Origin: Paenibacillus polymyxa | Lineage (GTDB): Bacteria > Bacillota > Bacilli > Paenibacillales > Paenibacillaceae | Assembly (NCBI RefSeq): GCF_018614975.1 | Contig: NZ_JAGGNR010000018.1 | Coordinates: forward strand, 124,001 to 188,000 | Length of the DNA stretch: 64,000 nucleotides | Direction: 5' to 3' | Shown here: in pieces, positions 9,464-18,000 of the stretch | Layout: every line of letters begins with the position of its first letter | How positions within the stretch are numbered: position 1 is the first letter of the stretch | The notes under the pieces: generated by a model | What the model was told of the DNA's origin: nothing | The model's input: the letters and a program-made list of their open reading frames with translations, nothing else | Database searches by the model: none | Translations under genes and position numbers: made by a program

Positions 9464-9891
9464 CGTAAGGCTCCCCCTCTTTAAAAAGCTATCCTTATAT
9501 CATATCTTCTTCGAGGTTATCACGTAAAGAAAACAGTATATTTTCGCCTAATATTCGCCGCTATAGCAGCTTCAAATTATTTTCAAAAAAATGTTTTGTC
9601 GTCTGATTCATCTTCAAAATTCAGGGGTAAATTAAAAACAAGGCATTAGGTTAGTGTTTCCCCACTTCCTCCTCATGCCATATCATGGACCACTCCCGAA
9701 ATTCGCCATGAACAGGTTTCGTTCCCCCGAACCTTGTCATGGCGAATTTATTTTGCGTTGAATTCCAACAAGGACCCCATACAAAAAAAACGATCCCGCC
9801 CGGCTCCATCACAGCATATTCGCCATGATCCGAGCAAGATCAGAATCGTCTTCACTTCTAATATACGTGTATACATGCCTCGCTGTGCCCG
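9464..9891. other. Non-coding gap between oxidoreductase and formate/nitrite channel genes
   Basis: No convincing gene lies in these 428 bp. They hold the oxidoreductase ribosome site next to 9463, ATTCGCC motifs from 9553 on, a long hairpin at 9699-9749, a third 11-mer copy at 9818-9828 and a possible weak terminator for the channel gene (an A-run at 9783-9790 closing an ACGAT/ATCGT stem on the minus strand). Confidence 0.6.
9699..9749. repeat. Inverted repeat with 13-bp perfect arms, plus a third copy of the 11-mer nearby
   Basis: Bases 9699-9711 (AAATTCGCCATGA) are perfectly repeated in inverse at 9737-9749, leaving a 25-nt loop with some further pairing. The core ATTCGCCATGA appears again in direct orientation at 9818-9828, and a shorter ATTCGCC occurs at 9553-9559. 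The hairpin lacks a clear T-run on the minus strand, so it may be an operator or RNA structure in the oxidoreductase leader rather than a terminator. Confidence 0.65.
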
Positions 9892-10743
9892 CTACGCCTG
9901 CTTGCTCAACATCACTCTGGCTTCCGTCTCCACAGGTTCGATCGACGTTGCTACCTCCGGCTTAACTTTCGGCTCCAACTTACGCAGGTACACCACCCAA
10001 TAGGCTGCAGCTACAAACAGAGCACCTCCAGTCAGATTGCCGAGCCATACCGGAATGAAATTCATTACATATTGCCCCCACGAATAATGTCCTTCGAAGA
10101 TTGCCGCTGGAATTAGGAACATATTGGCCACAACGTGCTGAAATCCAATGGCTACAAACGCCATCGTTGGAAACCAGATGCCCAGTACCTTGCCACTCAT
10201 CGTATCCGAAGCATATGATAACCACACGGCCAGCGCGACCAGCCAGTTACAGCCGATGCCGGAGATAAAAGCCTGCAGGAAGCCATCATGCAGCTTATGT
10301 CCAGCCATATCCACCACTTTCGCCAGATATACACCCTCTCCGGTCAGACCAAGCACATGTCCAAACGCGTACGCGACAAACAAAGCTCCAACAAAATTAC
10401 CAATCGTCACTAAGGTTAGATTTTTCAACATGCTACCCACGGATAATTTTCGTGCAATCGTTGCAAGTGGAACTGCCATCATGTTTCCCGTCAGCAACTC
10501 GCCACCACCTATGAGTACCAAGATTAATCCAACCGGGAACACTGCTGCTCCAATCAGATTGACCAGACTTCCCCACTCTGCCGGGGCAGAAGCAATCACC
10601 CGAATATCCAATAGAAAACCCAGCGCAATAAAAGCCCCTGCCAGAAAACTAAGCACCAGTACAGAAGACACGGGATATTGAGCCTTCTTCATGCCTGTTT
10701 GCGCCGTATATTGTGCAACCTCAAGAGGTGTTTTTGCTGCCAT
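9892..10743 (-). CDS. Formate/nitrite transporter (FNT family, FocA/NirC-like)
   Basis: Channel of the FNT family, which moves formate, nitrite or related small anions. The product has about 283 residues with six predicted helices. Diagnostic parts are SVLVLSFLAGAFIALGF in helix 1, IGGGELLTGNMM before the second pore loop, GNFVGALFVAYAF, and GIGCNWLVALAVWLSY in the second half. FQHVVANMFLIP carries the conserved pore His. The start is ambiguous: ATG at 10743 (MAAKTPLEV) lies about 9-12 bases past AAGGAGAGG, while ATG at 10752 is only 3 bases away. The promoter region upstream carries an FNR-like box placed for activation. Formate versus nitrite cannot be decided from sequence. Confidence 0.9.
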   Translation of the reverse strand: MAAKTPLEVAQYTAQTGMKKAQYPVSSVLVLSFLAGAFIALGFLLDIRVIASAPAEWGSLVNLIGAAVFPVGLILVLIGGGELLTGNMMAVPLATIARKLSVGSMLKNLTLVTIGNFVGALFVAYAFGHVLGLTGEGVYLAKVVDMAGHKLHDGFLQAFISGIGCNWLVALAVWLSYASDTMSGKVLGIWFPTMAFVAIGFQHVVANMFLIPAAIFEGHYSWGQYVMNFIPVWLGNLTGGALFVAAAYWVVYLRKLEPKVKPEVATSIEPVETEARVMLSKQA

Positions 10744-10829
10744 ATCATTCATCCTCTCCTTCATTGTTCATTCATCATTGAATAAAACCATCTGAAATTC
10801 CTTAGTTATGCATCGAACGCCATATCCTA

Positions 10830-10872
10830 ATTGTATCTTGGTCCTATGCAAAACTTTGTGCAAATTATCACA
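10830..10872 (-). promoter_or_regulatory. Probable FNR-activated promoter of the formate/nitrite channel gene
   Basis: On the minus strand TGTGATAATTTGCACA (10857-10872) matches the FNR/CRP-type consensus TGTGA-N6-TCACA at 9 of 10 positions. A -10 element TACAAT lies at 10830-10835. A start about 7 bases downstream, near 10823, would put the centre of the box at -41.5, the classical activator position. No good -35 is seen, as expected for an activator-dependent promoter. Confidence 0.6.
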
Positions 10873-10960
10873 ATGTTGTTTAAAAAGATACTTTAAGAAC
10901 CTCTTGGAATAGTTATGACAGCAAGAGTATAGTAAGGCCTTTTGAAGCTAAAAAAAACTA

Positions 10961-10998
10961 CAAAAAAGACTGACGATATACTCGCCAGTCTTCTTTTT
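10961..10998 (-). terminator. Bidirectional-looking terminator after the NADH oxidase gene
   Basis: GACTGACGA (10968-10976) pairs with TCGCCAGTC (10982-10990) with one mismatch. On the minus strand the stem is followed by six T, and on the plus strand by TTCTTTTT. It lies about 130 bp past the NADH oxidase stop. Confidence 0.85.
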
Positions 10999-11126
10999 CC
11001 TTTATAAAAAGTCCGCCTTGTTTCGTAATCTTGGCAGTTATTGTACACCTCTTATTTACGGACAAGCATGACTTATCTTCTTATGGCATTTATCATGCAA
11101 TCTGCTCAACCATCTATAAACCTTCC

Positions 11127-12488
11127 TTACACCATTGCTGGTGCTTTTACTTCTATTGGAGGCAGTGCTTGCAGACCGGCCGTGTTCAGGAAGTTCCATG
11201 GTTTGTTGTAATGTGGCTGGAAGAAGAAGTCGATGAAGGCCAGCTCATCTACGGTCATATTGTTTTGGATGCAGACCGAGATCGTATTAATCGATTGGGT
11301 CAGATCAACCTGAGACATCACCTGTGCTCCGACGATCCGACGAGTAGCCTGCTCATATACTACTTTAAGCAACAGTTTCTCAGCCGTTGGCATGAACTCC
11401 GGACGGTAGCTGTCTTCCAGTACGACAGATTCAACAATCAGACCTTCGTCAGCAGCAGACGTTTCTGTCATCCCGGTACCCGCGATATTTTGCTCATAAA
11501 TTTTGATACCCGATGTTCCTTGTGTACCCATGTATTGGGTCGTAGGACGAACCAGGTTACGGGCTACAAGTGTCCCCATCCGCACGGCGTTGGTCGCCAG
11601 TGGAATGTAAGATGCTTTGCCTGTTGGGTTGTAATGAATGGCACAGCTGTCACCCGCAGCGAAGACGTCCTTTTGACTCGTTTGCATATATTTATCCACG
11701 ATGATCGCGCCGTTTGGCAGCATATCCACTTGGCCTTTGAGCAACTCTGTATTCGGACGGAAGCCGATACACAGAATAACCAAATCGGTTTCGAACTCCC
11801 CTTTGGACGTGATCACCTTGGTCACTTTGCCATTCTCTCCATTAAACTTCTGTACCGTTTGACCAAGAGCCAGCTTGATGCCGCGTCCAGTCAACGTATC
11901 TTCAATCGCATCCGTGAATTCAGGGTCCAGGTATTTGTTCAAAATACGGTCCACACTGTCGATCAGAGTAACTTCCTTGCCATTCATTTGAAAAGCTTCC
12001 ACCAGCTCTACGCCGATATATCCTGCACCTACAACAGTAACACGTTTGGCATCTTTGGCTTTTTCAATAATCGTGTTGGAATGATTGTAGTTTTTGCAAA
12101 GTAAAATGTTATCCATCTCGATGCCTTCAAGCTTCGGAACAACAGGCCATGAACCCGTTGTCACGATCAGTTTGTCAAACGTATCTTCAAATTCTTCCCC
12201 GGTTTGCAGGTTTTTAGCCTGAAGGGTATGGCCCTTGGCATCTACTGCTGTTACTTCATGAAGCATCTTGGTCTCAACACCAAGCTCTGCCAGTTGATTA
12301 GGCGAAGAATAGAACAAGCCGTCAGGGTCTTTCACAACCCCACCTACATAGAGCGCAATGCCACAAGACAGGAAGGAGATATTGTCATTGCGCTCATACA
12401 CGGTGATGGTAGCATCCGGGTACAATTTGGCGGTATTTACGATGGCTGCGGTCCCTGCGTGTGTACATCCGATAACTGCGATTTTCAT
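11127..12488 (-). CDS. nox: NADH oxidase / CoA-disulfide-reductase-type FAD flavoprotein
   Basis: Flavoprotein of 453 residues in the pyridine nucleotide-disulfide oxidoreductase family, closest in layout to water-forming NADH oxidases. The N-terminal FAD site reads KIAVIGCTHAG, and the single redox-active Cys is at about residue 42 (ISFLSCGIALYVGG). The NAD(P)H Rossmann motif is VTVVGAGYIGVELVEAF, the FAD-contacting segment DVFAAGDSCAIHYNP, and the C-terminal dimerisation domain follows. It should oxidise NADH with O2, recycling NAD+ under limited respiration. The start at 12488 has a GAGGAGG site. Three Rex-like operators in the promoter support the NADH-linked role. A CoA-disulfide reductase function cannot be excluded by sequence. 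Confidence 0.85.
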   Translation of the reverse strand: MKIAVIGCTHAGTAAIVNTAKLYPDATITVYERNDNISFLSCGIALYVGGVVKDPDGLFYSSPNQLAELGVETKMLHEVTAVDAKGHTLQAKNLQTGEEFEDTFDKLIVTTGSWPVVPKLEGIEMDNILLCKNYNHSNTIIEKAKDAKRVTVVGAGYIGVELVEAFQMNGKEVTLIDSVDRILNKYLDPEFTDAIEDTLTGRGIKLALGQTVQKFNGENGKVTKVITSKGEFETDLVILCIGFRPNTELLKGQVDMLPNGAIIVDKYMQTSQKDVFAAGDSCAIHYNPTGKASYIPLATNAVRMGTLVARNLVRPTTQYMGTQGTSGIKIYEQNIAGTGMTETSAADEGLIVESVVLEDSYRPEFMPTAEKLLLKVVYEQATRRIVGAQVMSQVDLTQSINTISVCIQNNMTVDELAFIDFFFQPHYNKPWNFLNTAGLQALPPIEVKAPAMV

Positions 12489-12542
12489 TAAAAGTTCCTC
12501 CTCGAAATTATATAACTGAGTTTGAATATAAGGTTTATATAG

Positions 12543-12633
12543 TTGTGAAATATTTCACTTCTTATCCGATACTGTGTATGTGATTTATTTCACTTTATAT
12601 ACTCATTATAATGTGATATTTTTCACATTGCAA
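12543..12633 (-). promoter_or_regulatory. NADH oxidase promoter with three Rex-like operators
   Basis: On the minus strand TTGCAA (12628-12633) and TATAAT (12605-12610) are 17 bp apart. Operator 3 (12611-12628, TGTGA-N6-TCACA on the plus strand) fills the spacer. Operator 2 (12578-12595) and operator 1 (12543-12560, TTGTGAAATATTTCACTT) lie downstream of the expected start. The centres are 35 and 33 bp apart, about three helical turns. Occupying the spacer and the start region fits repression by Rex, which recognises TTGTGAA-N4-TTCACAA, better than activation by FNR. Confidence 0.72.
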
Positions 12634-12747
12634 TAGGTAGAGCAAAAAAAATTGTCGAAAGAGGTCTTTTCGCTGTATTTAAGCCTTTCTTCCCTTCATT
12701 TTTATTGATTTCATTGTCCCCGGATTCCGGTCGTTTTATGCTATGCA

Positions 12748-12929
12748 ATGGCTTCCGCGATTGAACGAGCCGCCAAAGGGGCCCTGCGATGGTTCGATAC
12801 GGCGCGAGAGAATGGAACCAAGTATAACCGGCAAGGACCGTATATTTTAGACCGGATGCAGGGAGTGTCATCTGGTACCGTTTCTATAACGTGGATGAAG
12901 ATGTACCTTTCTACGCGGACCAGTTAAAC
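12748..12929 (+). pseudogene. Decayed C-terminal fragment of a pectate-lyase-like (PL10) gene
   Basis: No intact gene is present. One frame reads AIERAAKGALRWFDTARENG from about 12757, and a second frame from about 12858 reads AGSVIWYRFYNVDEDVPFYA. The latter resembles the end of family 10 pectate lyases (pattern P-V-W-x-R-F-Y-x-[LIV]-x-x-N-x-P-x-F). The two blocks are joined by a single-base frame change. The rest of the 12489-12982 gap holds only the NADH oxidase promoter and the peroxidase terminator. The family match is from memory of the motif, so this is a moderate call. Confidence 0.42.
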
Positions 12930-12966
12930 AAAAAAAGCCTGTCCTCACTTATGCAAGGACAGGCTT
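12926..12966 (-). terminator. Strong terminator after glutathione peroxidase
   Basis: An 11-bp perfect stem (12935-12945 with 12956-12966, AAGCCTGTCCT) is followed on the minus strand by a T-rich tail (A-run at 12928-12936 on plus). It lies 17 bp past the peroxidase stop. Confidence 0.9.
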
Positions 12967-12982
12967 CTCAAATGGTCATGGT

Positions 12983-13462
12983 TTAACCGAGCAATTTCTC
13001 GATATCTGCAATCATTGTCTCCGGTGATTCTTTTGGTTCAACACGACCTACCACTTCACCTTCACGGTTAACAAGGAACTTGGTGAAGTTCCATTGGATG
13101 TCGCTTGTTTCACCTACGCCAGGTTGTTGCTCCTTCAGGTATTGGAACAGGGGATGAGTATCCTCACCATTCACATCTACCTTGGCAAACACCGGGAAAT
13201 TCACACCATAGTTAATCTGGCAAAATGATTCCGCTTCCTCACTTGTACCTGGCTCCTGCCCTCCAAACTGGTTACAAGGGAAACCCAGTACAACCAAGCC
13301 TTGATCGCGATAACGATCATAGAGCTTTTGCAATTCACCGTATTGCGGGGTCAGCCCACACTTGCTGGCTGTATTGGCAATGACCAATACCTTACCTTGA
13401 TACAGATCCAGTGAGACTTCTTGGTTAGCGGTGGTTACCGCCTGATATGAATATACGGACAT
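12983..13462 (-). CDS. Glutathione peroxidase family thiol peroxidase (Cys type)
   Basis: Thioredoxin-fold peroxidase of 159 residues that reduces peroxides; in bacteria without glutathione it usually takes electrons from thioredoxin or bacillithiol systems. The start is ATG at 13462 (MSVYSYQAV), with GGGAGGAA 7 bases upstream; the open frame to 13483 starts within that site. Motifs in order: VLVIANTASKCGLTPQY with the peroxidatic Cys at about residue 36, the GFPCNQFGGQEPG block with the conserved Gln and a second Cys, and WNFTKFLVNREG with the conserved Trp/Asn. A single-gene unit with its own terminator. Confidence 0.93.
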   Translation of the reverse strand: MSVYSYQAVTTANQEVSLDLYQGKVLVIANTASKCGLTPQYGELQKLYDRYRDQGLVVLGFPCNQFGGQEPGTSEEAESFCQINYGVNFPVFAKVDVNGEDTHPLFQYLKEQQPGVGETSDIQWNFTKFLVNREGEVVGRVEPKESPETMIADIEKLLG

Positions 13463-13631
13463 GACTGATTCCTCCCATGACATATGTTGGTTTGGGCTGT
13501 TGCGAGCACGTTGGCATAACCAATGAACCCACAGCCTGTCCTATTATTATAGACCTGATCCGATGCGATTACCAAATCTCGGATCTCCCCACATTCCATT
13601 GCTCCCATGCGTTGCAAATCCCCATGAATGC

Positions 13632-13663
13632 AAAAGAGCCGCGTGCAATAGCGCACAGCGGCT
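13632..13663 (-). terminator. Terminator after the siderophore ATPase gene
   Basis: AGCCGC (13637-13642) pairs with GCGGCT (13658-13663), extended by GTGC/GCAC with one bulge. On the minus strand it is followed by CTTTTG. It lies 28 bp past the ATPase stop. Confidence 0.7.
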
Positions 13664-13690
13664 TCATTCTATAATGTTTGGCCCATTTCG

Positions 13691-14575
13691 TTAACTTCCT
13701 ATCGCTTGAACACGTGGTTCCGTCCGTCCTCCAGCATGAACCATCGCATTGTTCATGACCATCTGCTCTGGCGTCTTTGATTGCTGACGTTCACCTGCAA
13801 GAGCGTAAGGCAAGCAGAGCGGTACACCGGAACGCGGATCAATCACGATATCTGCTTCAATGTTGAATACTTCACGAAGCACATCCGAGTTCATGACTTC
13901 CACAGGTGAACCATGAGCAATGGCTTTACCTTTTTTGATACCAATCATGTGATGTGCATAACGGGAAGCATGATTCAAGTCATGCACAACCATAACAATG
14001 GTACGGTTAGCTGTGGCATTCAGCTGCTCTAACAGTTGCAGTACTTCAAGCTGGTGAGCCATATCCAGGAACGTAGTCGGCTCGTCCAGGAAAAGGATAT
14101 CTGTTTCTTGTGCAAGTGACATGGCAATCCAGGCACGTTGACGCTGTCCACCGGACAGTTGATCAATCGGACGATCATGGAATTCAGTCATGGCTGTCAC
14201 TTCGATAGCCCATTCAATCATTCGTTTGTCTTCCGCACGCATGGAGCCAAATCCTTTTTGATAAGGAAAGCGACCATACGATACCAGTTCAGTAACGGTA
14301 AGACCTTCAGGGGCTGTTGGATTCTGTGGCAAAATCGCAAGCTGCTTGGCAACTTCACGCGTGGACTGTTTATGGATGGACTTCCCGTCGAGCAATACAT
14401 TACCTGCTTTTGGAGCCATAATACGTGCCATCGTTTTCAGGATGGTTGACTTCCCTGAACCATTGGCTCCAACAAGTGCTGTAATTTTTCCTTGGGGAAT
14501 CTGAATATTCAGATCCTCTACAATTAGTCTTTCCTCATAAGCGATATCCAGCTTGGTCGTCTCCAGACGAAACAT
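13691..14575 (-). CDS. Iron-siderophore ABC transporter ATP-binding protein (FecE/FepC type)
   Basis: ATPase of a ferric-siderophore importer, 294 residues. Walker A is GANGSGKST (about 36-44), the Q-loop LPQNPTAPEGLTV, the signature LSGGQRQRAWIAMSLAQ (about 140), Walker B ILFLDEPTTFLD and the switch His VVHDLNH. The early insertion ARIMAPKAGNVLLDGKSIH is typical of the FecCDE group. The start at 14575 has GAGAGGG 8 bases upstream. No permease or binding-protein gene is adjacent, so this ATPase is encoded alone and probably serves uptake systems elsewhere. A perfect Fur box lies in its promoter. The last 25 residues are a polar tail beyond the usual fold. Confidence 0.92.
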   Translation of the reverse strand: MFRLETTKLDIAYEERLIVEDLNIQIPQGKITALVGANGSGKSTILKTMARIMAPKAGNVLLDGKSIHKQSTREVAKQLAILPQNPTAPEGLTVTELVSYGRFPYQKGFGSMRAEDKRMIEWAIEVTAMTEFHDRPIDQLSGGQRQRAWIAMSLAQETDILFLDEPTTFLDMAHQLEVLQLLEQLNATANRTIVMVVHDLNHASRYAHHMIGIKKGKAIAHGSPVEVMNSDVLREVFNIEADIVIDPRSGVPLCLPYALAGERQQSKTPEQMVMNNAMVHAGGRTEPRVQAIGS

Positions 14576-14680
14576 GCGATCATCCCTCTCTCATTTATCC
14601 CGGTTATGTCAATCCGGCTATAGACAACAAAAACGAAATTGTAATTAAGTGTATTTCCGGCGCAAATATCTTCTACATTA

Positions 14681-14710
14681 AAGATACTGATAATCATTAT
14701 CATTTGTCAA
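14681..14710 (-). promoter_or_regulatory. Fur-regulated promoter of the siderophore ATPase gene
   Basis: TGATAATCATTATCA (14688-14702) is a perfect 7-1-7 Fur box. On the minus strand TTGACA (14705-14710) and TATCTT (14681-14686) flank it with an 18-bp spacer, so Fur would cover the spacer and block the promoter when iron is plentiful. The rest of the gap 14576-15064 holds no gene, only the terminator at 14929-14967. Confidence 0.85.
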
Positions 14711-14928
14711 CATGAAAATGAAATTCTTCTGCTTGTTCCAAGCTCCATTCAGACCTTTTTAAGCCAATTGGAGTTCTTCTTTACGAATACATATGAGAGC
14801 TTTTCTCACTCATCCCGCGCATTTCATCCATTCTGCTTATCTCCCGAACTCTTGAATCGTTAATTTTATGTCCGAATTGTGAATGTGTGAGTTTTTTCCA
14901 TGCGTTTGCTATATCCAGGAAGTGGAAC

Positions 14929-14967
14929 AAAAAAAGATGACCTTGAAATCTAAAGTCCAAGGTCATC
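14929..14967 (-). terminator. Terminator closing the tubulin/GTPase/vWA cluster
   Basis: A perfect 10-bp stem GATGACCTTG / CAAGGTCATC (14936-14945 with 14958-14967) is followed by seven T on the minus strand. It lies 98 bp past the stop of the last gene of the 15-29.7 kb cluster, supporting that cluster as a transcription unit ending here. Confidence 0.88.
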
Positions 14968-15064
14968 TCACATACGCTCGTTTAATAAGTGTGAAGTCAG
15001 CATTTTTCATTATTGGACCAAAAGACACTTAATGAATCTATGCAACATGCTCATATAAAATAAC

Positions 15065-18000
15065 TTACAGCTTCGGCTTCGGCATCAATTGGATTACGGT
15101 CATCCCGCCCTGAGTGCTCTGCACACTGGCAATACTCTCGGCGTCAACATCTGCTGGAAGATCAATCTGCAATCCATACGGATAGAGGCGATCTACCTCT
15201 CCAATAGACATCTGTGCAGGAGTGGTCGCATCCTCTTCATTGGATACTGATGTGTCAGGCGATCTTGAACCTGTAGCTTGATCTGAATCGGTCCCTTGGT
15301 CCGGGTGTCCACTCGCAGCATTAGACGATGCATTCGTCCCTGTATCCGTTGTTGTATCGGTAGCAGAATCTGAAGCGGAATCACCCGATGTTGAAGGATC
15401 TGCCTGCTGATCGCCATCCTCCGTCTGCTCTGTGTTCCCCACGTCTCCGGCTGACGCCCCATCCGTGCTCCCTTCGGAAGTGCTTCCTGAACTACCATCG
15501 GAAGGATCTTGGGTATCCGGCTCTTCATTCCGATTAAAACTCTCCCACTTGCCTGTGGTATCCAACTCCTGAGTACTGCCATCCTTCATCGTCAATTGAA
15601 GTTTGCCTTGCTCAAACTCAGTGCTTCCCGTATCATTCCTGAAACGGATCACCAGTTGAGCAGGTGATTCCGTACCCTCCTGTTCACTCGCAGGAATCAT
15701 ATAAGCAATCTGCTCCGCGAGCTGTACCTCAGGTTCAGCCGGTATGACAGGCTCCTGGGTAGATGGAGGGGATGCCGCTGGCGGCTCTACAGAATCTTTC
15801 ATCCATGCATATGTACCGCCAGCAATACCAAGAATCAGGATCAAGAGGATTAATCCGAACAGATTTTTCCTTTTACCCGTTAGCATCCGCACCAGTGGAG
15901 AGGACAATTCCGTCTTCGCACGGTCATAGACCGGCTTCATTGTCTTGCTGGCTCTTGCATAATACGGTTTGAAAGCCGACTTCGACTTGAAAGCTTCACG
16001 GTCATGAGCTTCGAAATACGCCACGATGGCATCCGCATATCCTTTATGCGCATTGGAACCTCGGACAAACATTCGATGATCTCCTGACCATTCGAAGAAT
16101 GGATACAGCCCTTCAGCACGACTTGCATTGGTGCGGATGAATTCAATCAGGCCAGAATAGTCCAACCGATTGCTACCGCTTCCTCCCCGATAAAAAGCCA
16201 TCGGCAAAGCTTCATATGCCGCGATCCCCGGATGAGTCTGCAACTCTCCGGCAAGCCAGCGACGTGTCCAGCGTTGAAGTTCATTGCGTTCTGCCAGGGA
16301 AAGTGCCTCCAATGCCTCTTTTTCATTCCCCTCGCCACTAAGCCACGCTCTCGCAGCCAGCATCATGTTCGTTCGAGCAGATACATCAGAACCCTGACGT
16401 GCCGCCCAATCCCGAACCTCATTACCATGCTGCAAAATATCAATGCTTAATAGCTGTTCACGATTAACCCGATCCAGATCGAGATCCTGAATCATAAACA
16501 GGTTAATGACATAAGCGAGCTTGTCTGCAAGGCGGGTTAACTCCTCCTGATATGCCGGATCTTGACTGGCAGACGGAGATCCCCCTTTGCGATTAGGGCG
16601 GGCTGTAGATTCAGATTGCCCAATTCGTGCCTTAATGCCTGTATCATAAGTATCTTCCACGGATACCCTGTCGAGCACACTAACCCGCTGGAGCGCTTCA
16701 TTCGCAGATTGTACCGGATTAGGTGCAGAACATAACCGTTCACGCAGTTCACTGGCTGTCCGCTCCTGCAAGAAGCTGTAGTGGATCGCAGATGGATGGG
16801 ACGTAACCCATCTTCGGATCACTTCCACAACGTGCGCTGCCGATTCCGTGCGTTTCAGCTGATTGTCCAGATAAGGCTCGAACAACAGCTTGGTAAGCGA
16901 TTCATTGGCCAGCACTTTATCAAAGAAAGCTCGATTCAGCTGCGGATCCCGATCCAGCACAGCATACAATTCCTGCACAGCACGCATACGCTTCTGGGCG
17001 CGGGCATTATTCACACCATAGATGAAATAGTCCACAATCCGGGATTGCACCACGGGCGAGGCAACACTGAAATATTCTCCAATGCGAGCAGCGACCGCTT
17101 CTTCGGGTACGTTCTCACGCTTCACGCTATCCAGTTCCCGGCTGAGCAAGGTCAGGAACAGCTCGTTCAGACGCGAACGCTGCTTTGCCCCACCTTCCGG
17201 CTTCAGATAGGTCAGCAAACCACTCAGGACATGGCTTTTGTTATCCAGATACAGGTCTTCCATGCCTTGTTCAAGACCATAGAACACCGCAAGTTCGCCA
17301 TAGGCTTCAATGGAAAGCTCCCTTCCAGGCTCCATGCCGGACAACATTTCATCCGCAAATGTATAGAACGCATGCGCTGCACCCGGTTCCTGCAATAAGG
17401 CCAAGGCGAATTCCGCATAAGGTAACTTCGCCACAGATGCATCCGCATGTGTCACTCTGCCGGATACCAGATCAAAGGTGAAATCCTTCTCCGTATTTCG
17501 GTCTTTCGGACGTAACGTCCCCCGCTCTACAAACTGGATGTGAATGCCCTTCTTGGCCTGTGGCTCCTTGGCAAACGTCATGAATCCCAGCTGCCGCCGG
17601 AATGCGTAGGGTAAAGCCGTGTACAGCAAACGTAACAATCCTTTGGCCCCTGGGGTCACTTCCTCTGCGGGAAGGTCCAGCGCAATGTATACTTTTCTGC
17701 GTGTCGCTACAGACTGCATTACTGCGTAGAGCAGGCGCTTGAACAGCACTTCGTTCATCTTCAAGGCGCTCAGCATCTGGCCTGGTGATGAATCAGGACC
17801 ACGTCCCGGTGATATAGGCAATTCAGCAAGTGCTGGCAGAACTGTACCTTGTTCGATGTCATAGGACGTAGCGAACACAGCATCCAGCCAGCCACCTTGC
17901 TTCATCTGCTCTTCCGAGCGTTCGGGAGACAAGACGTAATTATGAGCGAAAAAGGCGCTGCGTAGCCCGGTAAAATCCGCAGCTTGGTATACATTTTGCC

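Noticed and set aside
11031..12104. 357-residue plus-strand open frame opposite the NADH oxidase gene
   Set aside because: It is fully antisense to a gene with clear FAD and NAD motifs, begins beside the terminator and its translation has no recognisable domain.
12623..12871. 82-residue minus-strand frame in the gap next to the NADH oxidase promoter
   Set aside because: No ribosome site, it overlaps the promoter, and the opposite strand shows the pectate-lyase-like remnant that explains the open frame.
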